Below, piece after piece: positions 35,105 to 43,595 of a stretch of 64,000 bases of DNA. Each line of letters starts with the position of its first letter. Position 1 is the stretch's first letter. A program made the position numbers and the translations under genes. The notes beneath the pieces were generated by a model. The model was not told the origin of the DNA and ran no database searches. It worked only from the letters and a program-made list of their open reading frames with translations. Source of the stretch: Heliobacterium chlorum (lineage in GTDB: Bacteria; Bacillota; Desulfitobacteriia; Heliobacteriales; Heliobacteriaceae); the NCBI RefSeq assembly GCF_014502795.1, contig NZ_JACVHF010000002.1:124001-188000 (forward strand). Reading direction: 5' to 3'.

Positions 35105-35568
35105 CAGCGACAAAAGTTTTTCGTTTTGCCAGTTGTCTCGGAAATATTGAAAAAGCAGTGGAGCAAATCCTTGACGAGGTGCGAACCCTCCCCTGGGAAC
35201 CGATGGATTTGGACTTTATCAAACTCGCATTGATCGAAGCACTTGTAAACTCTGTCGTCCATGGGAACAAGGAAAATCCGGACAAATGGGTGACTGTTTG
35301 CTACGGGGTGGTCGATGGACGTTTTCTGGTGGAAGCGACCGACGAAGGCACTGGCTTTAATCCGGATGTCCGAAAAGATTATGACCTGCTGAGTGAGACG
35401 GGACGAGGCTTGTTGCTCATCCGTGCGGCCATGGATGAAGTCACGTTTAACCAAAAAGGAAACTCTATCCGGCTGGTCAAATTTGTCCCTCGGGCCGATA
35501 ATCCTTCCCTAGGAGTGAACTGCCTAGAGGGTGACGAAGCTTTTCCATTACGAAAGGAGGAACAGTGA
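35101..35568 (+). CDS. RsbW/SpoIIAB-like anti-sigma factor or serine kinase
   Basis: A 155-residue protein of the HATPase_c_2 type. The ATP-binding motifs are LALIEALVNSVVHGN (N box, near residue 45), DEGTGFNP (G1) and GRGLLLIRAAMDEV (G2). Such proteins bind sigma factors or phosphorylate anti-sigma antagonists on Ser. ATG 35101 has AAAGGCAGG nine bases upstream. The CheW gene follows at once, which is an unusual partner and suggests a link between this switch and chemotaxis. The target sigma factor or antagonist is not in the window. Confidence 0.85.
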   Translation: MTATKVFRFASCLGNIEKAVEQILDEVRTLPWEPMDLDFIKLALIEALVNSVVHGNKENPDKWVTVCYGVVDGRFLVEATDEGTGFNPDVRKDYDLLSETGRGLLLIRAAMDEVTFNQKGNSIRLVKFVPRADNPSLGVNCLEGDEAFPLRKEEQ

Positions 35569-35570
35569 AC

Positions 35571-36044
35571 ATGAGCGAGCTGAGAGTCGATTCTGGGGAA
35601 ATTCAACTCGTCGTCTTTAAGTTAGGAACAGAAGAATATGGCGTTCCCATTACACAGGTGCAAGAGATCAACCGGCTGATCACGCCGACAAAAATTCCCC
35701 AAGCACCGAACTTTGTCGAGGGGATTATCAACCTGCGGGGGAATATTATTCCCATCATCGACTTGAAAAAGCGCTTTGGCCTTGCCTTGGAAGAATACAC
35801 GGCAAATACCCGGATCATCGTCGTCAATGTAGGCAAACATACGGTAGGTATCATCGTTGATGCCGTCACTGAGGTACTGCGCTTGGCCACTGCGTCTATC
35901 GAGCCGCCGCCGCCGATGATTTCCAGCATTGCTGTCGATTACCTGAAAGGTGTCGGCAAGGTAGGCGAGCGATTGTTGATCCTTTTAGATTTGGATAAAA
36001 TATTGACAGAACGGGAGAAGGCCCAACTGGCCGGAGCCCTTTAA
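35571..36044 (+). CDS. cheW: CheW-like adaptor protein
   Basis: A 157-residue CheW-fold protein that links receptors to CheA. Family blocks are LVVFKLGTEEYGVPITQVQEI, GIINLRGNIIPIIDLKKRFG and GIIVDAVTEVLRL. ATG 35571 has AAAGGAGGA nine bases upstream; an overlapping GTG at 35565 is less likely. It is coupled to the anti-sigma-like gene, and a terminator follows. No other Che gene is adjacent. Confidence 0.93.
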   Translation: MSELRVDSGEIQLVVFKLGTEEYGVPITQVQEINRLITPTKIPQAPNFVEGIINLRGNIIPIIDLKKRFGLALEEYTANTRIIVVNVGKHTVGIIVDAVTEVLRLATASIEPPPPMISSIAVDYLKGVGKVGERLLILLDLDKILTEREKAQLAGAL

Positions 36045-36055
36045 AGCAAGCAAAC

Positions 36056-36092
36056 CAAAACCCTGTAGTATAAGCAGGGTTTTGGCTTTTAT
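36056..36092 (+). terminator. Intrinsic terminator after cheW
   Basis: CCAAAACCCTG pairs with CAGGGTTTTGG, followed by CTTTT. Confidence 0.85.
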
Positions 36093-36146
36093 ACTTAGGT
36101 TATACTATTTCCAAGATGAATACATACGAAACGGAGCGACGACTCT

Positions 36147-36551
36147 GTGGAACCGATGGCTATCGGCTGTGACATTGTGGAAATTGCTCGTATCCGGGAG
36201 GCGGCGGAAGGGCATCCACGCTTTTTAGAGCGGGTTTTTTCTCCGGCCGAGATCGTGGAGTGCCGGCAAAAAGCCAATCCTTGGCCTTCATTCGCCGCTC
36301 GTTTCGCCGCCAAGGAGGCCGTCATCAAAGCCATGCCGGGTGATTTCGTTCCCCGGTTGACGGAGATGGAAACTCTCCGGGATTCGACAGGAAAACCGCA
36401 GGTGCATTTTACTGGCCTCACTGCAGAATATGCGGCCAAGTCGGGATGGAAGCGCTGGGCAGTCAGTTTGTCTCATGAACGGACCCATGCCATCGCCACC
36501 GTGATCGCTTGGGGCCGACCAGGGGAGGGGACAAACGAATGCGACTGGTAA
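36147..36551 (+). CDS. acpS: Holo-acyl-carrier-protein synthase
   Basis: A 134-residue enzyme that moves the 4'-phosphopantetheine arm of CoA to acyl carrier protein. The motifs are GCDIVEIARI near the N-terminus, RFAAKEAVIKAM near residue 52 and SLSHERTHAIATVIA near the end. The GTG start is eight bases after GGAGCG. The next gene overlaps its end by 13 bases. The acpS-nnr-CBS-alr-mazEF order extends the common acpS-alr neighbourhood of Firmicutes. Confidence 0.95.
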   Translation: MEPMAIGCDIVEIARIREAAEGHPRFLERVFSPAEIVECRQKANPWPSFAARFAAKEAVIKAMPGDFVPRLTEMETLRDSTGKPQVHFTGLTAEYAAKSGWKRWAVSLSHERTHAIATVIAWGRPGEGTNECDW

Positions 36552-38119
36552 CCGCGGCGGAAATGGGCCGTCTCGATGCCCGAGCCACCGAAGAATATGG
36601 CATTCCCTCGCTGATCCTAATGGAGAACGCCGGCATACAAGTCGCCCGGGAAGTGTCCCGCTTGCTCGCCGGGAACATCGACGGAAAACGAGTATTGATC
36701 TTATGCGGTAAAGGGAACAATGGCGGCGACGGCTTTGTGGCGGCTCGTCATCTGATCAACAACGGTGCCGAAGTCATCCTTTTTTTGCTCGCCTCAGAGC
36801 GCGATATCAAAAGTGACGCCTTGACGAACTTGACCATTTATCAGCGCATGGGCGGGAAGGTCTATTCTTTTCAAGATCCGAAAGACTTGAACGCCTTGCG
36901 CCTAGCTTTGCTGTCGGCCTCGGTAGTGGTCGATGCGATTTATGGGACCGGTTTTCGCGGGGACGTGCCGGAATTGATCGCCAAGGCCATGACCATGATC
37001 AACGAATCAGCCTTGCCCGTGCTGGCTGTCGATCTTCCCTCTGGATTGGAAGCCGATACCGGCAAAATCCCGTCGGTCTGCCTGCAGGCAAAGGTGACAG
37101 TGACCTTGGGCTTACCGAAAGTGGGGCTGGTCGTCGAACCTGGCGCATCAGCCGCCGGGGAAGTGGTCGTTGTGGACATCTCCATACCTGGTGAAATGAT
37201 CGCCAATACTCGCATTTCTCGTGCTTTATTGACGGGGGAACTTTGCCGGAACTGGCTGAAGCGTCGTCCGGCAATGGCCCATAAAGGACACTTTGGACAT
37301 CTGCTCTTCGCCGGCGGTCAGACCGGGATGGCCGGTGCGGCTGTTCTCGCCGTCTCCGGCGCCTTACGCTCCGGTGTCGGTTTAGTCACCGCAGCTATAC
37401 CAGAGTCGATCTATCCGCTGATCGTTCCGCAGGTGCCCGAAGCGATGACTTGGCCGCTTCCCTCCGTCGATGGTGCTTTGACCGGTGATTCTCTCCAAGA
37501 AAAAGATTGCAGTCCCTTCAGTGCTGCTGTCATCGGGCCCGGAATGGGACGACGACCAGAGTCAGCCGATTTTTTACTCGCTCTCTTGGAGGCAGTGAAG
37601 GGACCGGTGGTGCTTGATGCGGACGCCTTGTTCGCTTTGGCCGGTCATATCGAACTGCTGGCGGCAGCTCAGGGGCCGGTCATATTGACGCCCCATCCTG
37701 GCGAGATGGCTCGCTTGACAGGCCTTTCCACGGCGGAAGTGGAAAAGGACCGTATTGAGGTGGCCGCCCGCTATGCCAAGGAGTGGGGCTGTGTCATCGT
37801 GTTAAAGGGCTCTCGCACCGTCATCGCTACGCCGGAAGGTGGTCTTTACATCAACTCTACCGGCAACCCGGGCATGGCTACCGGCGGCAGCGGCGATGTC
37901 TTGGCCGGGGTCATCGGAGCGCTTGCAGCCCAGGGGGTAGACGCGGTTCACGCGGCTGCTTTAGGTGCATATGTTCACGGGCTGGCTGGCGATTTGGCGG
38001 CTCGACGCTATGGGCAAGGAGCCATGAAAGCCGGCGATATTGTCGATTTTCTGCCTGAAGGATGGACCCAATTGGAACAGGCAGCGATGAATCTCGATGG
38101 AAAGCAGGTGGCTTTATGA
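36539..38119 (+). CDS. nnr: Bifunctional NAD(P)H-hydrate repair enzyme (epimerase and dehydratase)
   Basis: A 526-residue fusion. The N-terminal part (about 1-220) is the YjeF-type epimerase, with LCGKGNNGGDGFVAARHL and DAIYGTGFRG. The C-terminal part (about 235-510) is the ADP-dependent dehydratase, with HKGHFGHLLFAGG, LTPHPGEMARLTG and NPGMATGGSGDVLAG. It repairs hydrated NADH and NADPH. ATG 36539 has AGGGGAGGGG eight bases upstream and overlaps acpS. Its TGA overlaps the ATG of the next gene. Confidence 0.95.
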   Translation: MRLVTAAEMGRLDARATEEYGIPSLILMENAGIQVAREVSRLLAGNIDGKRVLILCGKGNNGGDGFVAARHLINNGAEVILFLLASERDIKSDALTNLTIYQRMGGKVYSFQDPKDLNALRLALLSASVVVDAIYGTGFRGDVPELIAKAMTMINESALPVLAVDLPSGLEADTGKIPSVCLQAKVTVTLGLPKVGLVVEPGASAAGEVVVVDISIPGEMIANTRISRALLTGELCRNWLKRRPAMAHKGHFGHLLFAGGQTGMAGAAVLAVSGALRSGVGLVTAAIPESIYPLIVPQVPEAMTWPLPSVDGALTGDSLQEKDCSPFSAAVIGPGMGRRPESADFLLALLEAVKGPVVLDADALFALAGHIELLAAAQGPVILTPHPGEMARLTGLSTAEVEKDRIEVAARYAKEWGCVIVLKGSRTVIATPEGGLYINSTGNPGMATGGSGDVLAGVIGALAAQGVDAVHAAALGAYVHGLAGDLAARRYGQGAMKAGDIVDFLPEGWTQLEQAAMNLDGKQVAL

Positions 38120-38586
38120 GTTCAAAAGACTTGCGGGCTTACGACATTATGACGAAAGAGGTTTTTACGGTATATCCGGAGACTCCTGTCAGCGAAGTCG
38201 TAAAACTGATGATTGAAAAGCGGATCAGCGGTGTTCCCGTCATCTCCAAACATGGAGCCGTACTGGGGATCATCTCGGAAGGGGATCTGCTCTTTAAAGA
38301 CAAGGACTTGCGCTATCCTTCCTATATCTCTTTTCTAGGCGGCATGATTTATCTCGAGAGCCCGAAGCGTTTTGAAGAGGAATTCCGTAAATCGGTAGCA
38401 CTGAAAGCGGAAGAGATCATGACTGGTGACGTCATCACCGTGGAAGAGAATGTGTTGGTGTCTGAAATGGCCAATACCATGACAGAACAGAAGATCAATC
38501 GTCTCCCTGTCGTCGCCCATGAGAAAATCGTCGGGATCGTCACCCGGGCTGATATCATTCGAGCCCTGGCGCAGGACCTGGTTTGA
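38116..38586 (+). CDS. CBS-pair domain protein
   Basis: A 156-residue protein of two CBS motifs (about 10-65 and 90-150), each with the ending GIISEGDLL or GIVTRADII. CBS pairs bind adenine nucleotides and act as energy sensors. An insert of about 25 residues between the halves (YPSYISFLGGMIYLE) is typical of this subgroup. The start overlaps the nnr stop as ATGA. Its partner is unknown; the position between nnr and alr suggests only co-expression. Confidence 0.9.
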   Translation: MSSKDLRAYDIMTKEVFTVYPETPVSEVVKLMIEKRISGVPVISKHGAVLGIISEGDLLFKDKDLRYPSYISFLGGMIYLESPKRFEEEFRKSVALKAEEIMTGDVITVEENVLVSEMANTMTEQKINRLPVVAHEKIVGIVTRADIIRALAQDLV

Positions 38587-38604
38587 CAGGAGGCGCAATT
38601 TACA

Positions 38605-39816
38605 TTGGAAGTCGAGTTGCCGTCATATTCGGAGTTGCAACCATTTTTTGAATCGCAGACCCCCACGTATTCCAAGAATTATCCCCTTGACGGACGGCCG
38701 GCCTGGGCAGAAATAAATCTAAAGGCTTTTGTCCATAACCTGCGTGCCCTGAGGCAGGTGACTCGCCGAGAAGCCAAGTTTTTTGCGGTCATCAAAGCGG
38801 ACGCCTACGGGCACGGTGCCTTGCCGCTCGCTCGGGCGGCTGTACAAGAAGGGGTCGACGGTTTTGTCGTAGCCATCCTCGATGAAGGGATTCACCTGCG
38901 CCAAGGGGGCATCGACGTACCGATCCTCATCTTAGGGTATACGCCGCCCGCCGCCTGTGAGCAGGTGGTTCAATACGATCTCAGCCAAACGGTATACAGC
39001 CTGCCTGTGGCAGAGGCCTTATCTCAGGCAGCCCGGCGGCTGGGGAAAAAAGCGAGGGTCCATCTGAAAGTGGAGACGGGCATGGGACGAGTCGGCTTCT
39101 ATGGAGAGGAAGCGATTCGAAACATGCTCGCCGTGGCCCGGCTCCCGGGGATTGAAATCGAAGGGATCTTCAGCCATTTTGCCACGGCCGACGAGAAGGA
39201 CAAGAGCTTCGCTCACAGTCAGTTAGAGCAGTTTCTGGAGACGGTGGAACAGCTTCGGAAGGCAGGATTGGAGATTCCCCTGCGTCACATGGCAAACTCA
39301 GCAGGCATCATCGATCTGCCTGAATCACACTTAGAGGCGGTTCGCGCCGGTATCTCCCTGTACGGCTATTACCCGTCCGATGAGGTGAACCGTGAACAGG
39401 TACCCTTGCTGCCGGTGATGACTCTTAAAGCTCGCATTGTGCAGGTGAAAAAAGTGCCGGCAGGGATGCCGGTCAGTTACGGCTGTACATATCGCTGTCC
39501 TCGGCCCACCCGCATCGCCACGGTTCCTCTGGGCTATGCCGACGGAATCCCGCGGGTACTCTCGGGCCGTATTCAACTGTACGGACGAGGTGGGACATTC
39601 CCGCAAGTGGGACGGGTCTGTATGGATCATATCATGGTCGATATCGGAGAGTCGCCCTTAAGCGAAAGCGATGAAGTGGTCCTTTTTGGCCGCTGGATGG
39701 AAGGAAGCGAATGGCGGCAAGCTTCCGTGGAAGATTGGTCCCAAAAACTGGGGACGATTTCCTACGAGATTCTCTGCGGCATATCGCCGCGCATCCCTCG
39801 ATGCTATGTCCCATAA
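38605..39816 (+). CDS. alr: Alanine racemase
   Basis: A 403-residue PLP enzyme that makes D-alanine for peptidoglycan. The PLP lysine is K64 in VIKADAYGHG; the second catalytic residue, Tyr, lies in MPVSYGCTYR. The C-terminal beta domain ends in LGTISYEILCGISPRIPR. The TTG start is 11 bases after AGGAGG and gives about 30 extra residues before the usual start (AWAEINLKAF); the extension is in phase and ribosome-bound, so I keep it. mazEF follows, as in many Firmicutes. Confidence 0.96.
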   Translation: MEVELPSYSELQPFFESQTPTYSKNYPLDGRPAWAEINLKAFVHNLRALRQVTRREAKFFAVIKADAYGHGALPLARAAVQEGVDGFVVAILDEGIHLRQGGIDVPILILGYTPPAACEQVVQYDLSQTVYSLPVAEALSQAARRLGKKARVHLKVETGMGRVGFYGEEAIRNMLAVARLPGIEIEGIFSHFATADEKDKSFAHSQLEQFLETVEQLRKAGLEIPLRHMANSAGIIDLPESHLEAVRAGISLYGYYPSDEVNREQVPLLPVMTLKARIVQVKKVPAGMPVSYGCTYRCPRPTRIATVPLGYADGIPRVLSGRIQLYGRGGTFPQVGRVCMDHIMVDIGESPLSESDEVVLFGRWMEGSEWRQASVEDWSQKLGTISYEILCGISPRIPRCYVP

Positions 39817-39914
39817 TTTGGAACGGTTGGCTTGCCATGTTACTCTTGCGTCGATTGGGGTACAATTTATATAATGGAGTACAAAGGCGGATAATCCCCT
39901 GGGAGGTGCACCGT

Positions 39915-40184
39915 GTGCCCGAGTTAAAACGCATCCAAGTTACCTTGCCGGAAACATTGCTGAACGAATTGGACCGGGTATTGATGGCGGAAAATATGAA
40001 CCGTAGTCAGCTCATCCGAGAAGCAGTCAATCTCTACATGAACGAGCACAAGCGGAAGGTGTTGCGGGACCAAATGCGTCGCGGGTACATCGAGATGGCG
40101 CGGATTAACCTTGAATTGGCGTTGGAGGGCTTTGTGGCCGAAGTCGATGTGGAACGACTATACGAGGCCAGGTTGGCTAGGTAG
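39915..40184 (+). CDS. mazE: MazE/EndoAI-type antitoxin (ribbon-helix-helix)
   Basis: An 89-residue ribbon-helix-helix protein. The N-terminal strand and helices ([34 protein letters not shown]) bind DNA; the C-terminal helix ([13 protein letters not shown]) should wrap the MazF toxin. GTG 39915 is six bases after GGGAGGTG. It lies between alr and mazF, as ndoAI does in B. subtilis. Confidence 0.92.
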   Translation: MPELKRIQVTLPETLLNELDRVLMAENMNRSQLIREAVNLYMNEHKRKVLRDQMRRGYIEMARINLELALEGFVAEVDVERLYEARLAR

Positions 40185-40189
40185 TCGTC

Positions 40190-40540
40190 ATGGTTATTCG
40201 CAGAGGAGAAGTCTACTACGCCGAACTGAACCCGGTAGTTGGCTCCGAACAGGGAGGAACCCGTCCGGTACTGATCATCCAAAATGATATCGGTAACCAG
40301 TACTCCCCGACGACCATTGTCGCCGCCATTACGTCGCAGATTAGCAAGGCCAAACTCCCGACCCATGTTGAAGTCCCGGCACGCCGGAGCGGACTGGATC
40401 GGGATTCTGTTGTTTTACTTGAACAGATCCGCACCATCGATAAAACACGGTTACGAGAGAAAATCGGCGTTCTCGACGAAGAAATGATGAATAAAGTCGC
40501 GCAGGCGCTGGAAATCAGTCTTGGCCTCATCGATATCTGA
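40190..40540 (+). CDS. mazF: MazF/EndoA-type mRNA interferase
   Basis: A 116-residue toxin of the MazF fold. Family blocks are [47 protein letters not shown] and [16 protein letters not shown]. It cuts mRNA at short motifs, probably UACAU as for B. subtilis EndoA, which it closely resembles. The gap to the antitoxin gene is five bases. A terminator follows. Confidence 0.95.
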   Translation: MVIRRGEVYYAELNPVVGSEQGGTRPVLIIQNDIGNQYSPTTIVAAITSQISKAKLPTHVEVPARRSGLDRDSVVLLEQIRTIDKTRLREKIGVLDEEMMNKVAQALEISLGLIDI

Positions 40541-40542
40541 GA

Positions 40543-40577
40543 AAAAAGCCCGGGAAATACCCCCGGGCTTTTTCTTT
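40543..40577 (+). terminator. Intrinsic terminator after mazF
   Basis: AAAAAGCCCGGG pairs with CCCGGGCTTTTT; it ends the acpS-alr-mazEF unit. Confidence 0.9.
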
Positions 40578-40614
40578 GTCCTGGAGAAGAAAGAAATTCA
40601 GGGGAGGGAGAACT

Positions 40615-41370
40615 ATGTCCAAACTACCCGTGCTGATCACGCCCTCTTTTGAACGAGGGCGGATTTCACTTCGCCATGAGTACTGCAGGGCCTTGACTGA
40701 CGCAGGGTTCGTCGTCTGGCCAGCGCCTCTTGAGGCGGTCCACGATGTAGCCAGTTACTGCGACCATATCAGGGGGTTGGTGTTATCCGGCGGCGGAGAT
40801 GTCGATCCGGTTCGCTACCGGCAACAGCCTCATGCTGCTCTGGGAGAAATCGATCCGGAGCGGGATGAATTGGAGTTTTCCCTGATCGCCTATGCCTTGC
40901 AGAAAGCAATCCCTATCTTGGCGATTTGCCGGGGAATGCAGGTGCTCAATGTAGCCATGGGCGGAACGCTGATTCAGGACATCCCGAAACAGCGTCCTCT
41001 GGCCCTGCGCCACGGGCAGAAAGCGCCACGCTGGCACACCTCCCACGCCGTAGAAGTGGCCGAAGGATCCCGGCTGCGAGAAGTCTTTTCCTCCGGATTT
41101 GGCCGGGTCAACAGCTTTCACCACCAGGCTGTTGACCGCTTGGGAAACAACCTGCGCTCTACGGCAGTCGCTCCAGACGGGATCGTCGAAGCGATCGAAG
41201 GAACGGGGAACACTTTTATCGTCGGCGTCCAATGGCATCCGGAAGATTTATATCTTTACGAACCGGAAGCGAGAGGATTGTTCCAGCTTTTTGCCGAAGC
41301 ATGTAGAGGGGAACAATGGGTACAGGGAGAACCCGTGGAGGTTGGTTACCGTGAACCGGATTCATGTTGA
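40615..41370 (+). CDS. Class I glutamine amidotransferase-like hydrolase (peptidase C26)
   Basis: A 251-residue enzyme of the gamma-glutamyl-GABA hydrolase family (PuuD-like). The nucleophile Cys is in LAICRGMQVLN; His and Glu are in VGVQWHPEDLY. An oxyanion region LVLSGGGDVDP is also present. It probably hydrolyses gamma-glutamyl amides. ATG 40615 has GGGGAGGGA upstream. The HD-GYP gene starts within its last codons, so the two are coupled, though I see no functional link. Confidence 0.92.
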   Translation: MSKLPVLITPSFERGRISLRHEYCRALTDAGFVVWPAPLEAVHDVASYCDHIRGLVLSGGGDVDPVRYRQQPHAALGEIDPERDELEFSLIAYALQKAIPILAICRGMQVLNVAMGGTLIQDIPKQRPLALRHGQKAPRWHTSHAVEVAEGSRLREVFSSGFGRVNSFHHQAVDRLGNNLRSTAVAPDGIVEAIEGTGNTFIVGVQWHPEDLYLYEPEARGLFQLFAEACRGEQWVQGEPVEVGYREPDSC

Positions 41371-42508
41371 GGCGATACACAAGGGGTTGATTTTGGACCA
41401 GCATATCTATACCAAAAGTGGGGCCTTGCTGCTTCCTCGGGGAACGAGTTTAAATGAGCGGCATATTCCTTACTTAAAGAATCTAGGCATTGAATATATC
41501 GAAGTCACCCCTAAATTGGCTCGAAAAAAGTTGGGATCCTTCAGTCTAGATCGGAGCAAAGATATCTCTGATGAAGAGGCCTTCGAGAGTCCGATTTTGC
41601 CGCGAGAAGCAGAAGCAACAGAAGCCGTCGAGGATCGAGACTTTTACCACTTGTTGCGGGAAGACTTATCGCAGATGGTCAAACAGGCGGTGATCAATTA
41701 CTCTCAAAAGGGTGGTCATGTTGCCGATATCGAGGCCATCACAGGTATGTTCCGCGAGCTTGTGCGAGGGCGAAACCGGATCCTGTACTTGTTGGATATC
41801 AAATCGGTGGACGCCTATACATTCCGCCATTCTGTCAATGTGGCCGTTTTATCGGTGCTCGTCGGAATCAACATGGGTCTGTCCGAGGGAAGCATACGAA
41901 ACATCGCACTGGGCGGACTCTATCATGACTTGGGTAAGAAGCGGATTCCTCCGGAAGTTCTTTGGTCTGATCGTCCACTTGATCGGGAAAGCCGTCAGAA
42001 GATCGAAGAGCATCCTCGGCTAGGCTACGAGATACTCCACCGGGATAAAGACATCCCTGAGGAAGTTGCCTTGATCGCTCTGCAGCATCAAGAGCGTATG
42101 GACGGATCGGGTTATCCAAAGAGATTAACCGGTGATAGTGTCCATTTGTTCAGCCAGATCGTCAGTGTCGCCGATGTCTACGAGGCGATGACTTCATCTC
42201 GGCAGTACCGCCGCGGTTTTAATCCCGTCGAAACGGTCGAGTACCTCATGGGAGCTTCCGGCGTCTTGTTCCCGGAACGGGTCGTCAAAGCCTTGTTAAA
42301 CAGCATCACTCTATTTCGGATCGGTTCAGTCATTCAATTAAGTAACAACGACTGCGGCGTGGTCATCCAGGCTAACCGCCGCTTGCCCTCACGACCTATT
42401 GTCCGTATTGTTTTTAATGAACACCAAATTCCTCTGGACCATGAGAAGATCATCGATTTGTCTAACCCCGTAAACCTGTCTCTCTATATCATCCGGTCTT
42501 TCAACTGA
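41351..42508 (+). CDS. HD-GYP domain protein (c-di-GMP phosphodiesterase)
   Basis: A 385-residue protein. The N-terminal 100 residues form an unnamed domain. The HD-GYP domain (about 140-330) has FRHSVNVAVLS, the metal motif YHDLGKKRIP and HQERMDGSGYPKRL, all residues expected of an active enzyme that degrades c-di-GMP. The C-terminal 60 residues are a PilZ-like or beta-rich tail (DCGVVIQANRRLPSRPIVRIV). GTG 41351 has GGAGG nine bases upstream. It could balance the nucleotide that the PilZ protein at 16.4 kb senses. Confidence 0.92.
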   Translation: MNRIHVEAIHKGLILDQHIYTKSGALLLPRGTSLNERHIPYLKNLGIEYIEVTPKLARKKLGSFSLDRSKDISDEEAFESPILPREAEATEAVEDRDFYHLLREDLSQMVKQAVINYSQKGGHVADIEAITGMFRELVRGRNRILYLLDIKSVDAYTFRHSVNVAVLSVLVGINMGLSEGSIRNIALGGLYHDLGKKRIPPEVLWSDRPLDRESRQKIEEHPRLGYEILHRDKDIPEEVALIALQHQERMDGSGYPKRLTGDSVHLFSQIVSVADVYEAMTSSRQYRRGFNPVETVEYLMGASGVLFPERVVKALLNSITLFRIGSVIQLSNNDCGVVIQANRRLPSRPIVRIVFNEHQIPLDHEKIIDLSNPVNLSLYIIRSFN

Positions 42509-42585
42509 CTGCCCTATATCCCCTTTTCTGTCCCGTATCTCAAATGGGTCCTTTCATTCAAGCATTCGATAAGGAGCGAGTCATC

Positions 42586-43587
42586 ATGTCTGCAGTTCTC
42601 GTTGAAGTCACCCGGGGCCCAATGGTGGAAAACCGTCACCGTGGTGCGATCGTCGTTGTTGATGGAGAGGGGCGCCGGATTGCCTCCGTCGGGGAACCGG
42701 CGATGACCTTTATGCGTTCATCCTCAAAACCCCTGATGGTACTGCCCCTGGTAGAACAAGGTGGTGCCGAACACTTCCAATTGAGCGATGAACACCTAGC
42801 GATTTTCGCCAGTTCCCATGCCGGAGAAGACGAACACCGCCGAGTTGTCGCTGAGGCTTTGGAGAAGGTCGGCTTAACCGAGGCCGCCCTGTCCTGTGGG
42901 ACCCATACTCCCTTTGATCGGAAAACCGCCGATGCCCTCCGGGCGGCCGGTCAAAAGCCGACGGTGTTGCATTGTAACTGTTCTGGTAAACATACAGGCG
43001 TTTTGGCCTACGCAAAATTCAAAGGCTTTGAACTGGCTAACTACACCGATCCCTCCCATCCGGCTGAGGTCGATATCTTAGCGGCCGTCGCCGATATGGC
43101 CGGCCTAAAAGCGGAAGACGTGGTGATCGGGATCGACGGATGCAGTATCCCCGTCTACGGTATGCCTTTAGAAAACATCGCCCTTGCCTTTGCTCGATTG
43201 GGCCTGGCCAACCACGGGTCGGAAGCGCGCCGCATCGCTTGCCGGCGCATGACCCAAGCGATGGTCAAGCATCCCTTCCTGATTTCGGGGACGGGCCGGC
43301 TCGATACGGACCTGATGAAGGTCACCGAAGGTGCTGTCGTCGCAAAGATCGGTGCCGACGGTGTCTACGCGCTGGCGGTACCGGAAAAAGGAATTGGTTT
43401 GGCTGCCAAGATTGACGACGGTAATATGAAGATGCTGGGCCCGATTGTCGTCGAGTCTTTGAGCCAACTCGGTGTTTTAACTCAAGAACAGCGGGCAGCT
43501 TTAGCGGCCCATGACAACTTTGTGATCAAAAACAACGTAAAGCAAGTCGTCGGCGAGGTCCGGACGGCCTTTACCTTGGAAGGATAG
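42586..43587 (+). CDS. L-asparaginase II family protein
   Basis: A 333-residue protein of the Asparaginase_II family (not related to the E. coli type II enzyme). Family blocks are EVTRGPMVENRHRGAIVVVD, MRSSSKPL (the proposed Ser-Lys pair), SCGTHTPFD, HCNCSGKHTGVL and IDGCSIPVYGMPL. It is expected to release ammonia from asparagine. ATG 42586 has AAGGAG nine bases upstream. The next gene, an amidohydrolase, starts eight bases after its stop; the two may share a pathway. Confidence 0.9.
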   Translation: MSAVLVEVTRGPMVENRHRGAIVVVDGEGRRIASVGEPAMTFMRSSSKPLMVLPLVEQGGAEHFQLSDEHLAIFASSHAGEDEHRRVVAEALEKVGLTEAALSCGTHTPFDRKTADALRAAGQKPTVLHCNCSGKHTGVLAYAKFKGFELANYTDPSHPAEVDILAAVADMAGLKAEDVVIGIDGCSIPVYGMPLENIALAFARLGLANHGSEARRIACRRMTQAMVKHPFLISGTGRLDTDLMKVTEGAVVAKIGADGVYALAVPEKGIGLAAKIDDGNMKMLGPIVVESLSQLGVLTQEQRAALAAHDNFVIKNNVKQVVGEVRTAFTLEG

Positions 43588-43595
43588 AGATTTTT

